Assembly: GCA_035578155.1 (NCBI GenBank)
Contig: JAPWDM010000016.1
Location: 7,917,044 to 7,981,043, forward strand
Direction: 5' to 3'
Source of the DNA: Brachynemurus nebulosus
Taxonomy: Eukaryota; Arthropoda; Insecta; Neuroptera; Myrmeleontidae
Length of the DNA: 64,000 bases
The first letter of the stretch is position 1; each line of letters begins with the position of its first letter. Below the pieces are notes generated by a model. It saw nothing but the letters and a program-made list of their open reading frames with translations. It searched no databases and was not told where the DNA came from. The translations under genes and the position numbers were made by a program. Of the stretch, positions 12,500 through 22,877 are shown in pieces.

Positions 12500-13775
12500 T
12501 GATTTGGAGGACGTAGAGGGGGAAAAAAATATTTTAGCTGGATCTAACACGCGGAGAGCCCCTCAGAATTAACGTAGAGGGTTGGAATTTGGTATGTCGA
12601 TAGAGTTCGTACCTAGAGCCTGTTTTTTGGAGGTTTTAATATTTTATCCCCACCCCCACCATTTTTAAGCTACAATTTCATGCTTTTTCGACGTTTGGAA
12701 GTTTGTACCATTCGCGCAGGTCACCCAAATAAACCTAGAGAGCTGAAATTTTGTTTTCGCTTTGAATTAGTATCATGGGGGTGCCTTTTGTGGGTCTCAA
12801 CTTCTAACCCTTACCCCTACCAGTTTTATACAAAAAAGAACATGATTTTTCTTGTTTTTTAACAGTTTCGTTCGGGTCAAAATCTCCCCGAATAAACCTA
12901 GAGGGCTGAAATTTTGTGTACAGGTTAAGTAAATAGCCAGCCACTGCTTTTTCGACGTTTCAATTTTTAACACTTATCCGTAGGATTTTTACGCCAATAT
13001 TTCCTTGATTTTTTTTCTTTTTGTCTAACATGTCTAGAGACTCTAAGGAAACCTAGAGGGCTGAAATTTTGTACGTATATTGAGTTAGTATCCAGCTAAT
13101 GCCCCTTGGGGTTTCCACATTACTTTTCCCCTCACTTCTCCCATTTTTACATCGGAATTTAATAATAATGTTAAATGTGTTTTAAATGCTTTCTTTTTAT
13201 TCTAATACAAGTAGGCGAACAGTAATTTAAAAAATTTAAAAAAAAAACAATGAACTTACTTTTTTTTAACAAATGCAATACATTAAATATTAAGTAATTT
13301 AATTTATAAATGTTATTAAAGTCACTGTTTATTTATAAAGTAGGAATTTTGGATTCTTATTTATAAAATAGAAATTTTGGATTTTTTTGGAAAGAAAAAA
13401 TATCTTCATAACGGCCTTCCAGTTTACTATTCAAAGTCCTTTTTTAATATTCAAAAATAAAATATAAAGGCAATTGGCGGATAAGCATGGGTAGGAATGC
13501 CCTCGTACGAATTGTGTTGGCTTTTTTCCTGCTAACTGCTATCGGCACAAAATTGAAATTTACTGAGATTCAGCCCTTAAAAAACTTAAAACCTTTTTTT
13601 AAAGCCCCGATCAGCCGGACACTTATCAGTTTTGAAACCACCAAAATAACAAATCGCTTGCAAACTTTCAATCACATTTCGCTTGTAGACATTCATTACC
13701 GAAGATGAAGGGAAAAATTCGACTTCTGTGATGGGACTCCGCTGCTCACGGCGTGTTTTATGTTTATGTCGTAGT
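12500..13775 (+). repeat. Composite dispersed repeat with about 160-bp subrepeats (copy a)
   Basis: The first half holds four degenerate subrepeats marked by aacctagagggctgaaattt and variants at about 12573, 12735, 12895 and 13050. The second half holds gtaggaattttggattc, ggccttccagtttac and a GC-richer end with gctgctcacggcg. Partial copies in the opposite orientation occur at 19845-20250 (second half) and 25719-26069 (first half). There is no convincing coding frame, although 13487-13708 is open for 73 codons. Confidence 0.75.
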
Positions 13776-13779
13776 TCAA

Positions 13780-14560
13780 ACTGTAGTAAATTTTGAATTC
13801 ATTCGTAAATATTGGTACGTAGTCGATTAAATTTACCAAATGTATATGAAATTCATACTATACATTAATAAATACCTATATGCTGGTAAATAAAATCCAC
13901 TGTGTTTTGGAACTGTAAGGAAAAATTTACAAAAATATTAATTATAATAAAAATACAGATGAATTTTTTTTAGGAGAACCAGTAGAGAGAGATGCCTTTT
14001 ATTCATATTTAAATTTTAAATGATAATTTACGTAATTTACATAAGAAAAATGTTTTTTGAAGGAAATGGTCTTTAGAGACTTTACTTATTGATAGGCTTT
14101 TCGTTATTGTAATAAATTTTGATTAAAAATTTGAATAATACAGTTAAAAATTCAACAACTTCCCATATTTAAATATTTGTTTGTGTGTAGATAGGCAACA
14201 TGAAGAATGTACTACACGAAGTACGTTGTACTACACAAAGTACATACATTATCCTCCTCATTCCAAAAAAAATTTTTTTTTTCAAATTTTTGATTTTTTG
14301 TAAAATTTATGTTCATTACTATTAAAAGAAATAAAAAAACCACTTTAAAATTTTTTTTTTCTTACTAAGAAAACTTGATGTCGACTATAGTAGACATTTG
14401 GAATTACGCTTACTCAATTTACATCTAAAACAATATTAATTTCTTAAGAATTTATGGAAATAGTTGGCTAAGAAAATACAATAGATGAATGGAAAACATG
14501 TTTAATAACTGCAAAATAATAATTATTGTAATGATAATGAACATATGAGGGTTTATACAT
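13780..14560. other. AT-rich intergenic sequence
   Basis: Poly-A/T-rich with no recognisable gene. Two small direct repeats (gtactacacgaagtac, gtactacacaaagtac) occur near 14208-14245. Three copies of a near-palindromic word, gtcgactatagtagacat, occur at about 14380, 14922 and 15283. Confidence 0.5.
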
Positions 14561-14565
14561 TTATA

Positions 14566-14910
14566 AGAGGGTTCACTTTCCAACATTTGGAAGCAGCCTT
14601 TTCCTCTGGAGTCACTTCATTGTCATAAACAACTTTTAAATTTCTCATGATAGCAAAAAATTGGTCTTTGGACAAGATTGCAATTGAAAAAACCTTTGTT
14701 TGGAATGATAGTACATTCTTGTTCTTGGAAGTCCCATTACGGACATATTGATGGAGGCACCAAAAAACCTTTTTGGTTGCTCATTATTTGAAATTAGCGG
14801 GCGCCCTTTTTTCAATATAGCTACGATTGGCTTTTTCTGTAACCAGATTGAAAATATCTTCAGAAATGTACTTACTTACATAAATATTTTTTTTAATTAT
14901 TACGTAGGAG
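14566..14910 (-). pseudogene. piggyBac-like transposase fragment
   Basis: On the minus strand three frames give successive parts of a piggyBac-type (DDE_Tnp_1_7) transposase: SEDIFNLVTEKANRSY (matching the family's conserved FxxIVxxTNxYA region), SVMGLPRTRMYYHSKQRF (the G-x-LP-x-x-R-x-YW region), and DQFFAIMRNLKVVYDNEV followed by CWKVNPLIN. This covers only the N-terminal part of the transposase domain, before most of the catalytic core. At least two frameshifts separate the pieces. It is an old non-functional relic, and no terminal repeats were found around it. Confidence 0.75.
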
Positions 14911-15350
14911 GTTTCCAAATGTCGACTATAGTAGACATAAAAGTTTCTGGCGTTCCTATGACAACCAAACTCATGAGACATTCTAAACAAATATCTAATT
15001 TCCTTCTTTGGACATTCATAATAACATATTAACCCCCACATATTTGAAAATAATTTATTTAATGTACTAAAAAAATATTTACATGCACGAAGACGCTAAG
15101 GACTTCCCTTTGTAGCGAGGCGCTATTTTCAAACTGCTGTGGAATATCAGCAATGAACGTGGATCTAACTGAAAAAGATTCTGTAATGTGCTGCTATCCA
15201 TGAGGAAGACAGTGGTACTCCTGTCAGTGCTGTCAACCCACTCTAAAGGGGTAATAAAAATTTCCTACGAAATGTTGTTTTATGTCGACTACGGTCGACG
15301 GTTGGAACGAGGAGGTTATTAAAAAGTGAGGTGTCCTGTATATTAACTTG

Positions 15351-15560
15351 AGCGAATTTTCAGAAGGAAAATTAAGCTGGTACAACCGCTATCATAGTGA
15401 TACTTGCGCCCAGGACTGTATATATGTATGCACGTAAGCATATATTTATATGTCAGTATGATAACTCTCGAACGAAACATTTTATTTTTATTAAATTTGG
15501 AGAACTTGCTGGTGTCAACATTAATAAAGAATAACATTAACAAATCTGTAAAAGAATTGG
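15351..15560 (-). mobile_element. Degenerate HINE-like copy
   Basis: Read on the minus strand the 3' end is GAAAATTCGCT preceded by the hairpin GAATTTTC/GAAAATT, matching the ends at 25718, 32658 and 43755. Inside it has gataactctcgaacgaaaca, the segment found just before the (TA)n array in those copies. The array itself is reduced to a decayed purine-pyrimidine stretch (15417-15455). It appears older than the other copies. Confidence 0.6.
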
Positions 15561-15636
15561 AATGGAAAACGACAAAATCTTTTCAAACTCAAAATTTCTA
15601 AAAAGACAGACAGCTTTTTATTAAAATAGTTGTTAC

Positions 15637-15878
15637 AACGTAAAAGCCCCCATTATGGAACGGTATTTAATACTGGAACAGTTTTGACATTTACATATTA
15701 ATGAAGTTATTTCTGAAAGAAACGTCTGATAACAAAAATTATTATTAATAGAATAATTGTTTTTCAATTTAAATTCACCTCGCATTTAATGTTTCCTTAA
15801 ATAATTAATGAAATAAATATGTAAATGTCAAAACTGTCCCAGTATTAGATACCGTTCCATAATGGGGGCCTTTACGTT
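15637..15878. mobile_element. Short MITE, about 242 bp, with GTAAAAGCCCC ends
   Basis: The two ends match in inverse orientation over roughly 70 bp (GTAAAAGCCCCCATTATGGA... with ATGTCAAAACTG further in). The internal segment gaagttatttctgaaagaaa to cctcgcatttaatg is the reverse complement of 22720-22830 in the 1.4-kb element at 21482-22877. It is therefore an internally rearranged derivative of that TA-flanked family. It has no coding capacity. Confidence 0.8.
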
Positions 15879-15879
15879 A

Positions 15880-17330
15880 CTACGGTTTCAAAACACGTAA
15901 CAAGAAAAAAATTAATTTCATGAATTCCACATTTGTTCTCCGACCGCTTATTAGATAATTAATTATAGTTAAAAAAAAATTCTAAGGAATTAACAATTTG
16001 TAAAACAATTCGTACCTGAAATAAAATTTTTATTTCATTAATTCGAAAAAAAACTTTCTTTTGTGTAAATTAAACATTATTCTTTTTGCTAAAAAAAGGG
16101 ATATTTTTAGATGCTTTTTTTATTCATTCATTTGTACTTGTGCATAAATTATTAATGCCAACTTAATATCGTTTTTGTTCACAACTTAATTTTCATGCAA
16201 AATTAAATTTTTTTGTCTTTATTTTAATCAATTTTGGCCATTCATTAAATTTGATTGTTAATAACTATTCAAACAAATTTTACGTAGGTATCATCTTTAT
16301 ACACGTTTTACCTGATTAAATTTCGTCTGAACTGTTATTATAAACAGCAAGTTATTTTACTTACGCACGTACACAGAATTGTTCGTAAGTTTGTGTACCT
16401 GTACGAATTTCAAGCAAGTCTTCGACAACAAAGTCAAATGGAAAAACAATAAGTTGAAACATATCAAACTAACTTGATAGTAGGTATGATTTGAAATATA
16501 TTATCAAAACAATAATTTTGAATTGATACATACATATTATAATTTGTACCACTATATAAATAGTCTTACTAATAGACTGAGACTGAAGTTAGCTTTTGTG
16601 TAATAAATTTTTTGTGAAAATTTAGAAGATCTAATTATATAATTTTAAGACGGAATCCATAATTTTTAGATTTTTTTCTGTGTGTATGTGTTTGCTTACA
16701 CCAGTGTTCCCCACACTTTTTTCATAGTCGAACACTTTTTAAGTTTCTAAAATTTGTACGAAACACTAGTTTAAATACAATTAACGTGCCCAAAAAAGAT
16801 TTCTAAAAATTTCTTCTAAAAATAAAATTCATAAATTCCAAAAGAGAAAATATTTTTAAAATAAAAAGACAATTTTTACTTTGCTAATACCACTTTATTT
16901 AAAGTTTTAAATATCTTTGACATGTTTCGGCCCGTATGACCATTAACAAATGGTACTGTATATCAGGGTGTTTAGCACAATTTATTGATATCTAAATTAT
17001 GCTAAATTTATTTATTTATTTTTTTTTTTGGTAATGTATTCTAGTCTTTTGCTGAGCTATGCACTTATCCAGTATTTCATCTCGGACACGGTTCCTTACA
17101 AAGATGTAAGAATCTTTATATAGAATACAGCTGATTTGTCGATATAACTTATTTTGTTGTAAATACATGTATTAGATGTACAACTATGCTTCCATCGTTT
17201 TCCAGTAAATGGCTTGAGCAGTATGCGTTGGTGGAAATAAAACAGATATAGACGTCATACAATAAGCTTGGGCATTTGTTAACATAATTCCATCGAAACA
17301 TTAGTTGATTTGTCTTCGCATCTTCACTTA
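15880..17330. other. AT-rich intergenic sequence
   Basis: No gene is recognised. 16870-16960 contains gacaatttttactttgc and gacatgtttcggcccgtatg, related to the fold-back at 21211-21361. A TATA-like tataaatag is at about 16555, with no transcript model to attach it to. Confidence 0.45.
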
Positions 17331-17337
17331 TTTTTGA

Positions 17338-17915
17338 TTGAAAATGTCAGTTTACGAGCCAAATTCTCGTCATTTGAGGCAGGTTTTAATTTTCTGCGTC
17401 AGTATGAAAAAATCAGCAGCTGAGGTTCTTAACTTAGTTGCGGTGAAACCGCTGTTAGTAAAAGAAAGTATCGTGAGTGGTTTCAATGCTTCAAGAACGG
17501 TGATTTTGACTCAGAGATCGTGCTCTGTATTCGGTGGAACCAGCTCGGCGTAGTGTATTATGAGCTGGTAAAGTCTGTATCGAAAACAATTGATACGTTT
17601 ATGTCGAGTATTGAAAGACAAACGGCCACAATACAACCAGAGATGCGATAAAGTGGTTTTGTTGCATGAGAATGCTCGACCCCATGTCACACAGTCGGTC
17701 AAAGTGTACTTGGAAACCTCGAAATAAGAAATCCTACGCCACCCTCTATTGCTCTCTCTGATTATCATTTGTTTCGATTAATGGCACACGACCTGGCTGA
17801 CCAGCACTTTTGTTCTTATGGGGAAGTCAAAACATGAGCAGTTTTTTCGACACGGAATTCATATGCTGCTCGGTAGATGGGAGAAAGTAGTGGCTAGCGA
17901 TGGACAATATTTTGA
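17338..17915 (+). pseudogene. mariner transposase pseudogene with internal deletion
   Basis: Recognisable in pieces: RHLRQVLIFCVSMKKSAAEV (N-terminal helix-turn-helix), a frameshift, then KYREWFQCFKNGDFDSE. There is a jump across roughly 100 residues to GVVYYELVKS, then after a stop and frameshift VVLLHENARPHVTQSV, SDYHLFRLMAHDLADQHF, and GIHMLLGRWEKVVASDGQYF-like ending near 17920. Mariner transposases use a D,D34D triad. The first Asp region (TGDEKW) is deleted, the second is Glu (HENARPH), and the third (SDYHLF) remains. Terminal inverted repeats were not identified. The copy is inactive. Confidence 0.9.
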
Positions 17916-18142
17916 ATCGTAAATGTATAACCAGCTTATTAGATACAATAAAGCGTCGAATGTCGAAATAAATGGCGGAAGCAAAGATGTAAACCTATTA
18001 TATAAAATGTCTTTATGCAAAATTTTAAATGACAGATATATTAATAACGAATAATGAAGGAGAATAATGAAAAGTAGATTTCGATGGTATAAAAAAATAA
18101 AATTAAAAATTCAGTTTTCCAAAAATGGGTCAAAAAAAACGT

Positions 18143-18817
18143 GTAATTTCATTATTTGACTTTATTTGGCGACAAATCTCAATATTAAGACTAGCAAAAA
18201 AACCCAAACAGAATTTTTTAACCAATCTTCAACACGTCGACCGGTTTCAATGTCTCAAAACACCATTATCAATACAAGAACATCAAATCAATAAAAAATG
18301 AAAACATTTTAAAAAATCAATAAACGAAAAGAAAATGAAATAAACCTTTTAGTTTGGATCCAAACCAGTCAAATCACAACAATGTCAAATATAGCAACTC
18401 GTTTATTGCAAAAAAGAATACGTACATCACCACAAATAATATACGAAAACGAAAATATGAAACAACAAACAACTGAAAACCAAAATTGCAATGGAGAACA
18501 GAAAAAGAAAAATAACAAAGAAAAAATCATTTTTAAAAAATGATAATAACATCCGTAAAAGCTACCAATCGCCTTTATGAATCACATATTCAAATTAGTT
18601 CCATTGACTTGCGTCCACATCCATTATCAGAAAACATGTTAATAAATCCATTTTGAAAAATTTTTGAAAAATTTTTTACAGGAAGAAAGACAAAATGTTT
18701 CATGTCACAATTATGACACTTCAAATTGATTAATCAAGTATCGAACCCTGTTTGGGTTTTTTTTGCTAGTCTTAATATTGAGATTTATCGCCAAATAAAG
18801 TCAAATAATGGAATTAC
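18143..18817. mobile_element. 675-bp element with about 70-bp terminal inverted repeats
   Basis: The left end (gtaatttcattatttgactt, then tatttggcgacaaatctc) and the right end are near-perfect reverse complements over about 68 bp. The interior carries cacgtcgaccggtttcaatg just inside the left repeat and no coding frame. No unambiguous target duplication is visible. It is probably a non-autonomous DNA element; the superfamily is unknown. Confidence 0.85.
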
Positions 18818-18819
18818 AA

Positions 18820-19845
18820 GTCTAAATTTTTTTGACGAAAATAGAGGTAGCAATTTTTTTATGGGTCAAAAATTTAAATTTTTTTAATTAACTAATATTT
18901 GAGAGGTTTATTTTGTAAAAATCGATGTTACAGAATATGAAAACTTTTATTTTGTAACTTATTCACCAAAAAACAAACAATACAATTATGTGAGCCGACT
19001 TTCAGTTTTTACATCGTCTTCAGAACGAATATCGTCATATTTTGTGAAATTATTTCTGTATTAAAATCAAATAACTTAAATTTCTTTATATTTCCAACAA
19101 ATACTATTTACAACGTGTATTTCAGCTGTATTAAAATTTAATTAATTGATTTTTAATTAATTAGGTCATTTCTCCTAATTATTTAATATGGTGAATTTGA
19201 AATTAAGCGTGAATAGTACGTACATATATTACCACGTTCGACTAAAGTCAATATCAATCATATAAAGCCATTATTATAAACTCTTTATGAATCTACTCAT
19301 TGTAAAATCAGCGTTATACAGAGATACATAATGTAATGTAATATAGGTACATTTATATTATAATAAAATAAGTTCTTTAGAATAATGGTATGATGTATGA
19401 ATAAATAAAAATGTAAGTTAATGTTATTTCCCAAGTAAAGATCAGATGGATTCAATCTGGCGAATACAAAACGATAAAATTATTTAATTTTTATTAATTT
19501 TATCGTTTTAAAATATATATTCTTCCATAGTTTATTTTTGAAAAAGTCCGTTACTATAGTGATTTAAATTTAAAGGGCTAGTTTCACATGGCAGTAGACT
19601 GCTATAACAGTAGAACTGTTAGTTGGGGAAGGTTGATACTGTGATAGTTCTACTGTTATATGATGATTCACAATATATATACCGTAAAACCGTCTAGACC
19701 CGGACACTTTTTTACATTTTTTTGGTTAATTTTATGTTTATACATGTTTCCCTCATAAATATCACCAATAAAATTATGACCATTAGAAAGAGTGTATATT
19801 ATTTGTTATATCCCTGACCCATTTGTTTCATTATAAGTAAAAGTT
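18820..19845. other. Intergenic, with a solo transposon end at 19677-19712
   Basis: No gene is seen. TATACCGTAAAACCGTCTAG followed by ACCCGGACACTT (19677-19712) is the terminal repeat of the element at 32682-33366; no partner end was found nearby. The segment 19575-19665 (gtttcacatggcagtag, tgctataacagtagaac) resembles, inverted, sequence near 34010-34090. Confidence 0.55.
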
Positions 19846-20250
19846 AAAACAAACGCCGTGAGCAGCGGAGCCCCATCACGGAAGTCGAATTTTTCCTTTC
19901 ATCTTCGGTACTGAATGTCTACAAGCGAAATGTAATTGAAAGTCCACAAGCGATTTGTCATTTTGGTGGTTTCAAAAATGATGATGAGTGTCCGGTTGTA
20001 CGGGGCTTTAAAAAAAGGTTCTAAGTTTTTAAGGGCTGAATCGCAGTAAATTTCAATTTTGTGCCGATAGCAGTTAGCAGGAAAAAAGCCAACACAATTC
20101 GTACCAGGGCATTCCTACCCATGCTTATTCGCCAATTGCCTTTGTGTTTTACTTTTAAATATTAAAAAAGGAACTTAAATGGTAAACTGGAAGGCCTTTA
20201 TGAAGATATTTTTTCTTTCCAAAAAAATCCAAAATTTCTATTTTATAAAT
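19845..20250 (-). repeat. Composite dispersed repeat, copy b (partial)
   Basis: The reverse complement of 13340-13770: it shares gccgtgagcagcgg, ccggacactcat-type and ggcattcctacccatgctta segments. It breaks at about 20250 where the satellite element at 20256 begins, so it is probably the insertion target of that element. Confidence 0.85.
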
Positions 20251-20255
20251 AATAA

Positions 20256-20726
20256 TACCCCTGTCGCAGCATCTGCATAACATAGCGAATTTCCAAATAT
20301 TGGGCACTGCGGATCTCATCTAAGAACTGTACCCATTTAAAATAATTCAGCTTTCTAAGAGTTAAAAGATTTTCAAAACCAGTTGAGTAGTTAATTTTTG
20401 GCGCTTTTTCGCATAAGGCGCTTGGCGCATATATCCATTTAAAATAGTTAAACTTTCTGATGTTAAAAAAAATTTCAAAATCAATTGGGTAGTTCATTTT
20501 TATACCCATCTAATATAGTTTAGCTTTCTAAGACTAAAATAATTTTCAAAATCGGCTGGGCAATTTATTTTTGGTATTTTTGGGACCTAAGACCCCGAAC
20601 GGACTTTGTACAGCGTAGTGCTATCCACCTAAAATAACTTAGTTCTCTAACAATGAGAAAATTTTGAGAATCGGTTTGGTAGCTTATTTCTGGTGTTTCC
20701 GGATCTGCAAAATCCCGGTGGAACTC

Positions 20727-20793
<67 letters not shown>

Positions 20794-21208
20794 ATATTTT
20801 ATCTTTCTAATAGTAAAAGTATGTTTAAAACCCGTTGTGTAGTTTTCCATGCCGCATTTGCATCCGCAGGATAGTTGTGGATCTCAACACAACCTGTACC
20901 TATCTAAAATAGTTTACCTCTGTAATAATGAAAAAATTTTCAAAATCGGTTATTTATTTTATTTTTGACACTTTTGGGTCCCACTGACGCTGTCGGACCT
21001 TATATAACGTAATCTATATATATCTAAAGTGGTTTAGCTCTCTAACAGTGAAAAAATTTTCAAAATCGGTCAGATAGTTTATTTTTGGCGCTTTTAAGAT
21101 CCCAGGATCCTGGCCGACCACATACAACATATTAACCTGGCCGACCTCATAAAATCGGTCACTTATTTCATTTTTGACACTTTTGGGTTACATGGTCCAA
21201 TTCGCTAA
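20256..21208 (+). mobile_element. HINE-like satellite element (953 bp)
   Basis: Starts TACCCCTGTCGCAGCATCTG, has the subterminal TAGCGAATTTCC, contains diverged 120-bp units (with tagtttatttttgacactt and tctctaacagtgaaaaaatt words) and a (TA)n tract, and ends CCAATTCGCTAA. Start and end subterminal motifs are inverted copies of each other. It is the same family and internal order as 7579-10330 but shorter. The strong 3' hairpin of other copies is weak here. Confidence 0.75.
20729..20790. repeat. (TA)n microsatellite, about 62 bp
   Basis: A tract inside the satellite element, flanked by cccggtggaactcatta as in the copy at 9846-9986. Confidence 0.95.
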
Positions 21209-21210
21209 AA

Positions 21211-21361
21211 GACAATTTTTACTGATATCACTTAGTATGTTTTAAATGTCTGTGACATGTTTTAAATGTCTGTGACTGTTCGTTAATGGCCATACGGGCG
21301 GAAACATATCACAGACATTTAAAACTTTAAATAAAGTTTTATCAGTAAAATAAAAATTGTC
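21211..21361. mobile_element. 151-bp fold-back element
   Basis: Terminal inverted repeats gacaatttttactgata and tatcagtaaaataaaaattgtc enclose partly palindromic sequence (aaatgtctgtgacatg, cacagacattt). Related sequence lies at 16870-16960. It starts within 3 bp of the 3' end of the preceding satellite element. No coding content. Confidence 0.75.
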
Positions 21362-21481
21362 TTTTTATTTTTAAAATTAATTATTTAATTTAACTAATTT
21401 TTTTCAAATTAAATTGCCCCCTGTTCTAAAGCAAATATTTTTAAAAACTTTAAAAAAATTCTTGTGAAATTGAGGTTGGTA

Positions 21482-22619
21482 GGGTAAAAGCCCCGATTGT
21501 GGAACACTATTTTTAGGTATTTCATCAAACTTGCTTATAAAAATTAATAAATGAATTAAACACCCGTTTTTTTTCTTAATGAGCATGAAACCAAGTTTTT
21601 TTAATCCAATGAATATGTTTTTAAGAAAATATAACCCAAGAATTTTGATTTATTAATGTTTTGTTTTATAATTTGTTGACACGTATAAAAAAACGGGCAG
21701 AATATATTAACACCCTTTAAAAAATCAGCATAGGCACCTAAAAAAAAACACGTATTTAACATACATGGCATACAGTGCCATCTTTTGACAAATACTGATA
21801 TGACTAGTTGTGACATCTTTTGATGTATCTATGTAAGTTGTAAATTTATTGATGGTTTTCAAGAAAACTGACACAAGTCAAAAAACGTGATTTTGCAGGA
21901 AATCATTTTTAAAATTACTGGAACAGATTATTAAGGTTTTTTCATCATCAAACTTTTATGGAAAATGGCGCCCATGTGTGTCATAACATAAATAGTGTCC
22001 AACATAAATTGCTAGCAGTGCCACAAAGCGTTCGGTCTGTGAAGTACGTTTAAAAAATTAATATAGCTTTCGTAGTATTTACAGTATACGATTTTCGCCA
22101 CCTAGTGTCATCTAGGATGTTTTCTAGGATCTAGGATTGTTAATTTTTAATTAGTTATGTTATACTGTCGTTTCAAATCTAATATGTCTGACGTTTTTAT
22201 TTAATAATAAAAATTTCGAAGCTTTAATTCAATATTAATTATTTTTCAATTGATTTTACGTTCTGAAATAAAGAAAATATTAAAGTGAAATTATAAAAGC
22301 AGTTAGTTAAGTGTTTTAGGCCCAAAAATAAATTAAAAATATTTATAAAATAGATAAATAATAGGTCATTCTCAAAATGGAATACATACCCTAAAACTTC
22401 GAACTCATTTAAAAACACTTCTACAAATAATATTTAACTCGTATAAAAAGATAATTTAGCTATCCTAATCTCTTAAATGGACTAATAAAAATTATTTGTA
22501 TACTTTTATTATGCTAATAACTTTAAAAATTCGGTGAAAAATGTTACAATTTATAACTCATATGTTTTGAATAATGATCATCCACTATTATAAAAATTCA
22601 CGAATTCAACAAAAATTGT

Positions 22620-22704
<85 letters not shown>

Positions 22705-22877
22705 CTTAAATTAAGTGAGGAAACATTAAATGCGAGGTGAATTTAAATTGAAAAATAATCATTCTATTAATAATAATTTTTGTTGTCAGAGGTTTCTTTC
22801 AGAAATAACTTCATTAAGATATAAATGTCAAAACTGTTTTTCTATTGGATCGCGTTTCACAAACGGGGCTTTTACCC
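21482..22877. mobile_element. TA-flanked transposon (1396 bp), GGGTAAAAGCCCC ends
   Basis: Inverted ends GGGTAAAAGCCCCGATTGTGG and its counterpart (about 25-30 bp matched) are flanked by TA on both sides. The related repeat at 29720-32658 shows the uninterrupted site (gcttctTAgacaatttt, TA at 29795), so the TA is a target duplication as in Tc1/mariner-type insertion. The interior is non-coding here, with a (TA)n tract at 22623-22702. The related copy is 51551-53903; a miniature is 15637-15878. Confidence 0.85.
22623..22702. repeat. (TA)n microsatellite, about 80 bp
   Basis: It sits between aaaaattgttcga and tttcttaaattaagtgagg, exactly as the tract at 53644-53728 does in the sister element, so it predates the spread of this family. 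Confidence 0.95.

Noticed and set aside
13487..13708. 73-codon frame with a hydrophobic start (possible signal peptide)
   Set aside because: The same sequence recurs inverted at 19845-20250 with the frame broken, so it belongs to the composite repeat.
14784..15041. Full 85-codon minus frame as part of the piggyBac transposase
   Set aside because: Only the C-terminal part (about 14784-14905) matches the family; the rest shows no recognisable transposase sequence.
16550..16600. TATA-box-like sequence tataaatag
   Set aside because: AT-rich background makes such matches common, and no downstream gene is recognisable.
16702..16740. CAGTGTTCCCCACACTTTTT, resembling a hAT terminal repeat
   Set aside because: No matching inverted end or target duplication could be found downstream.
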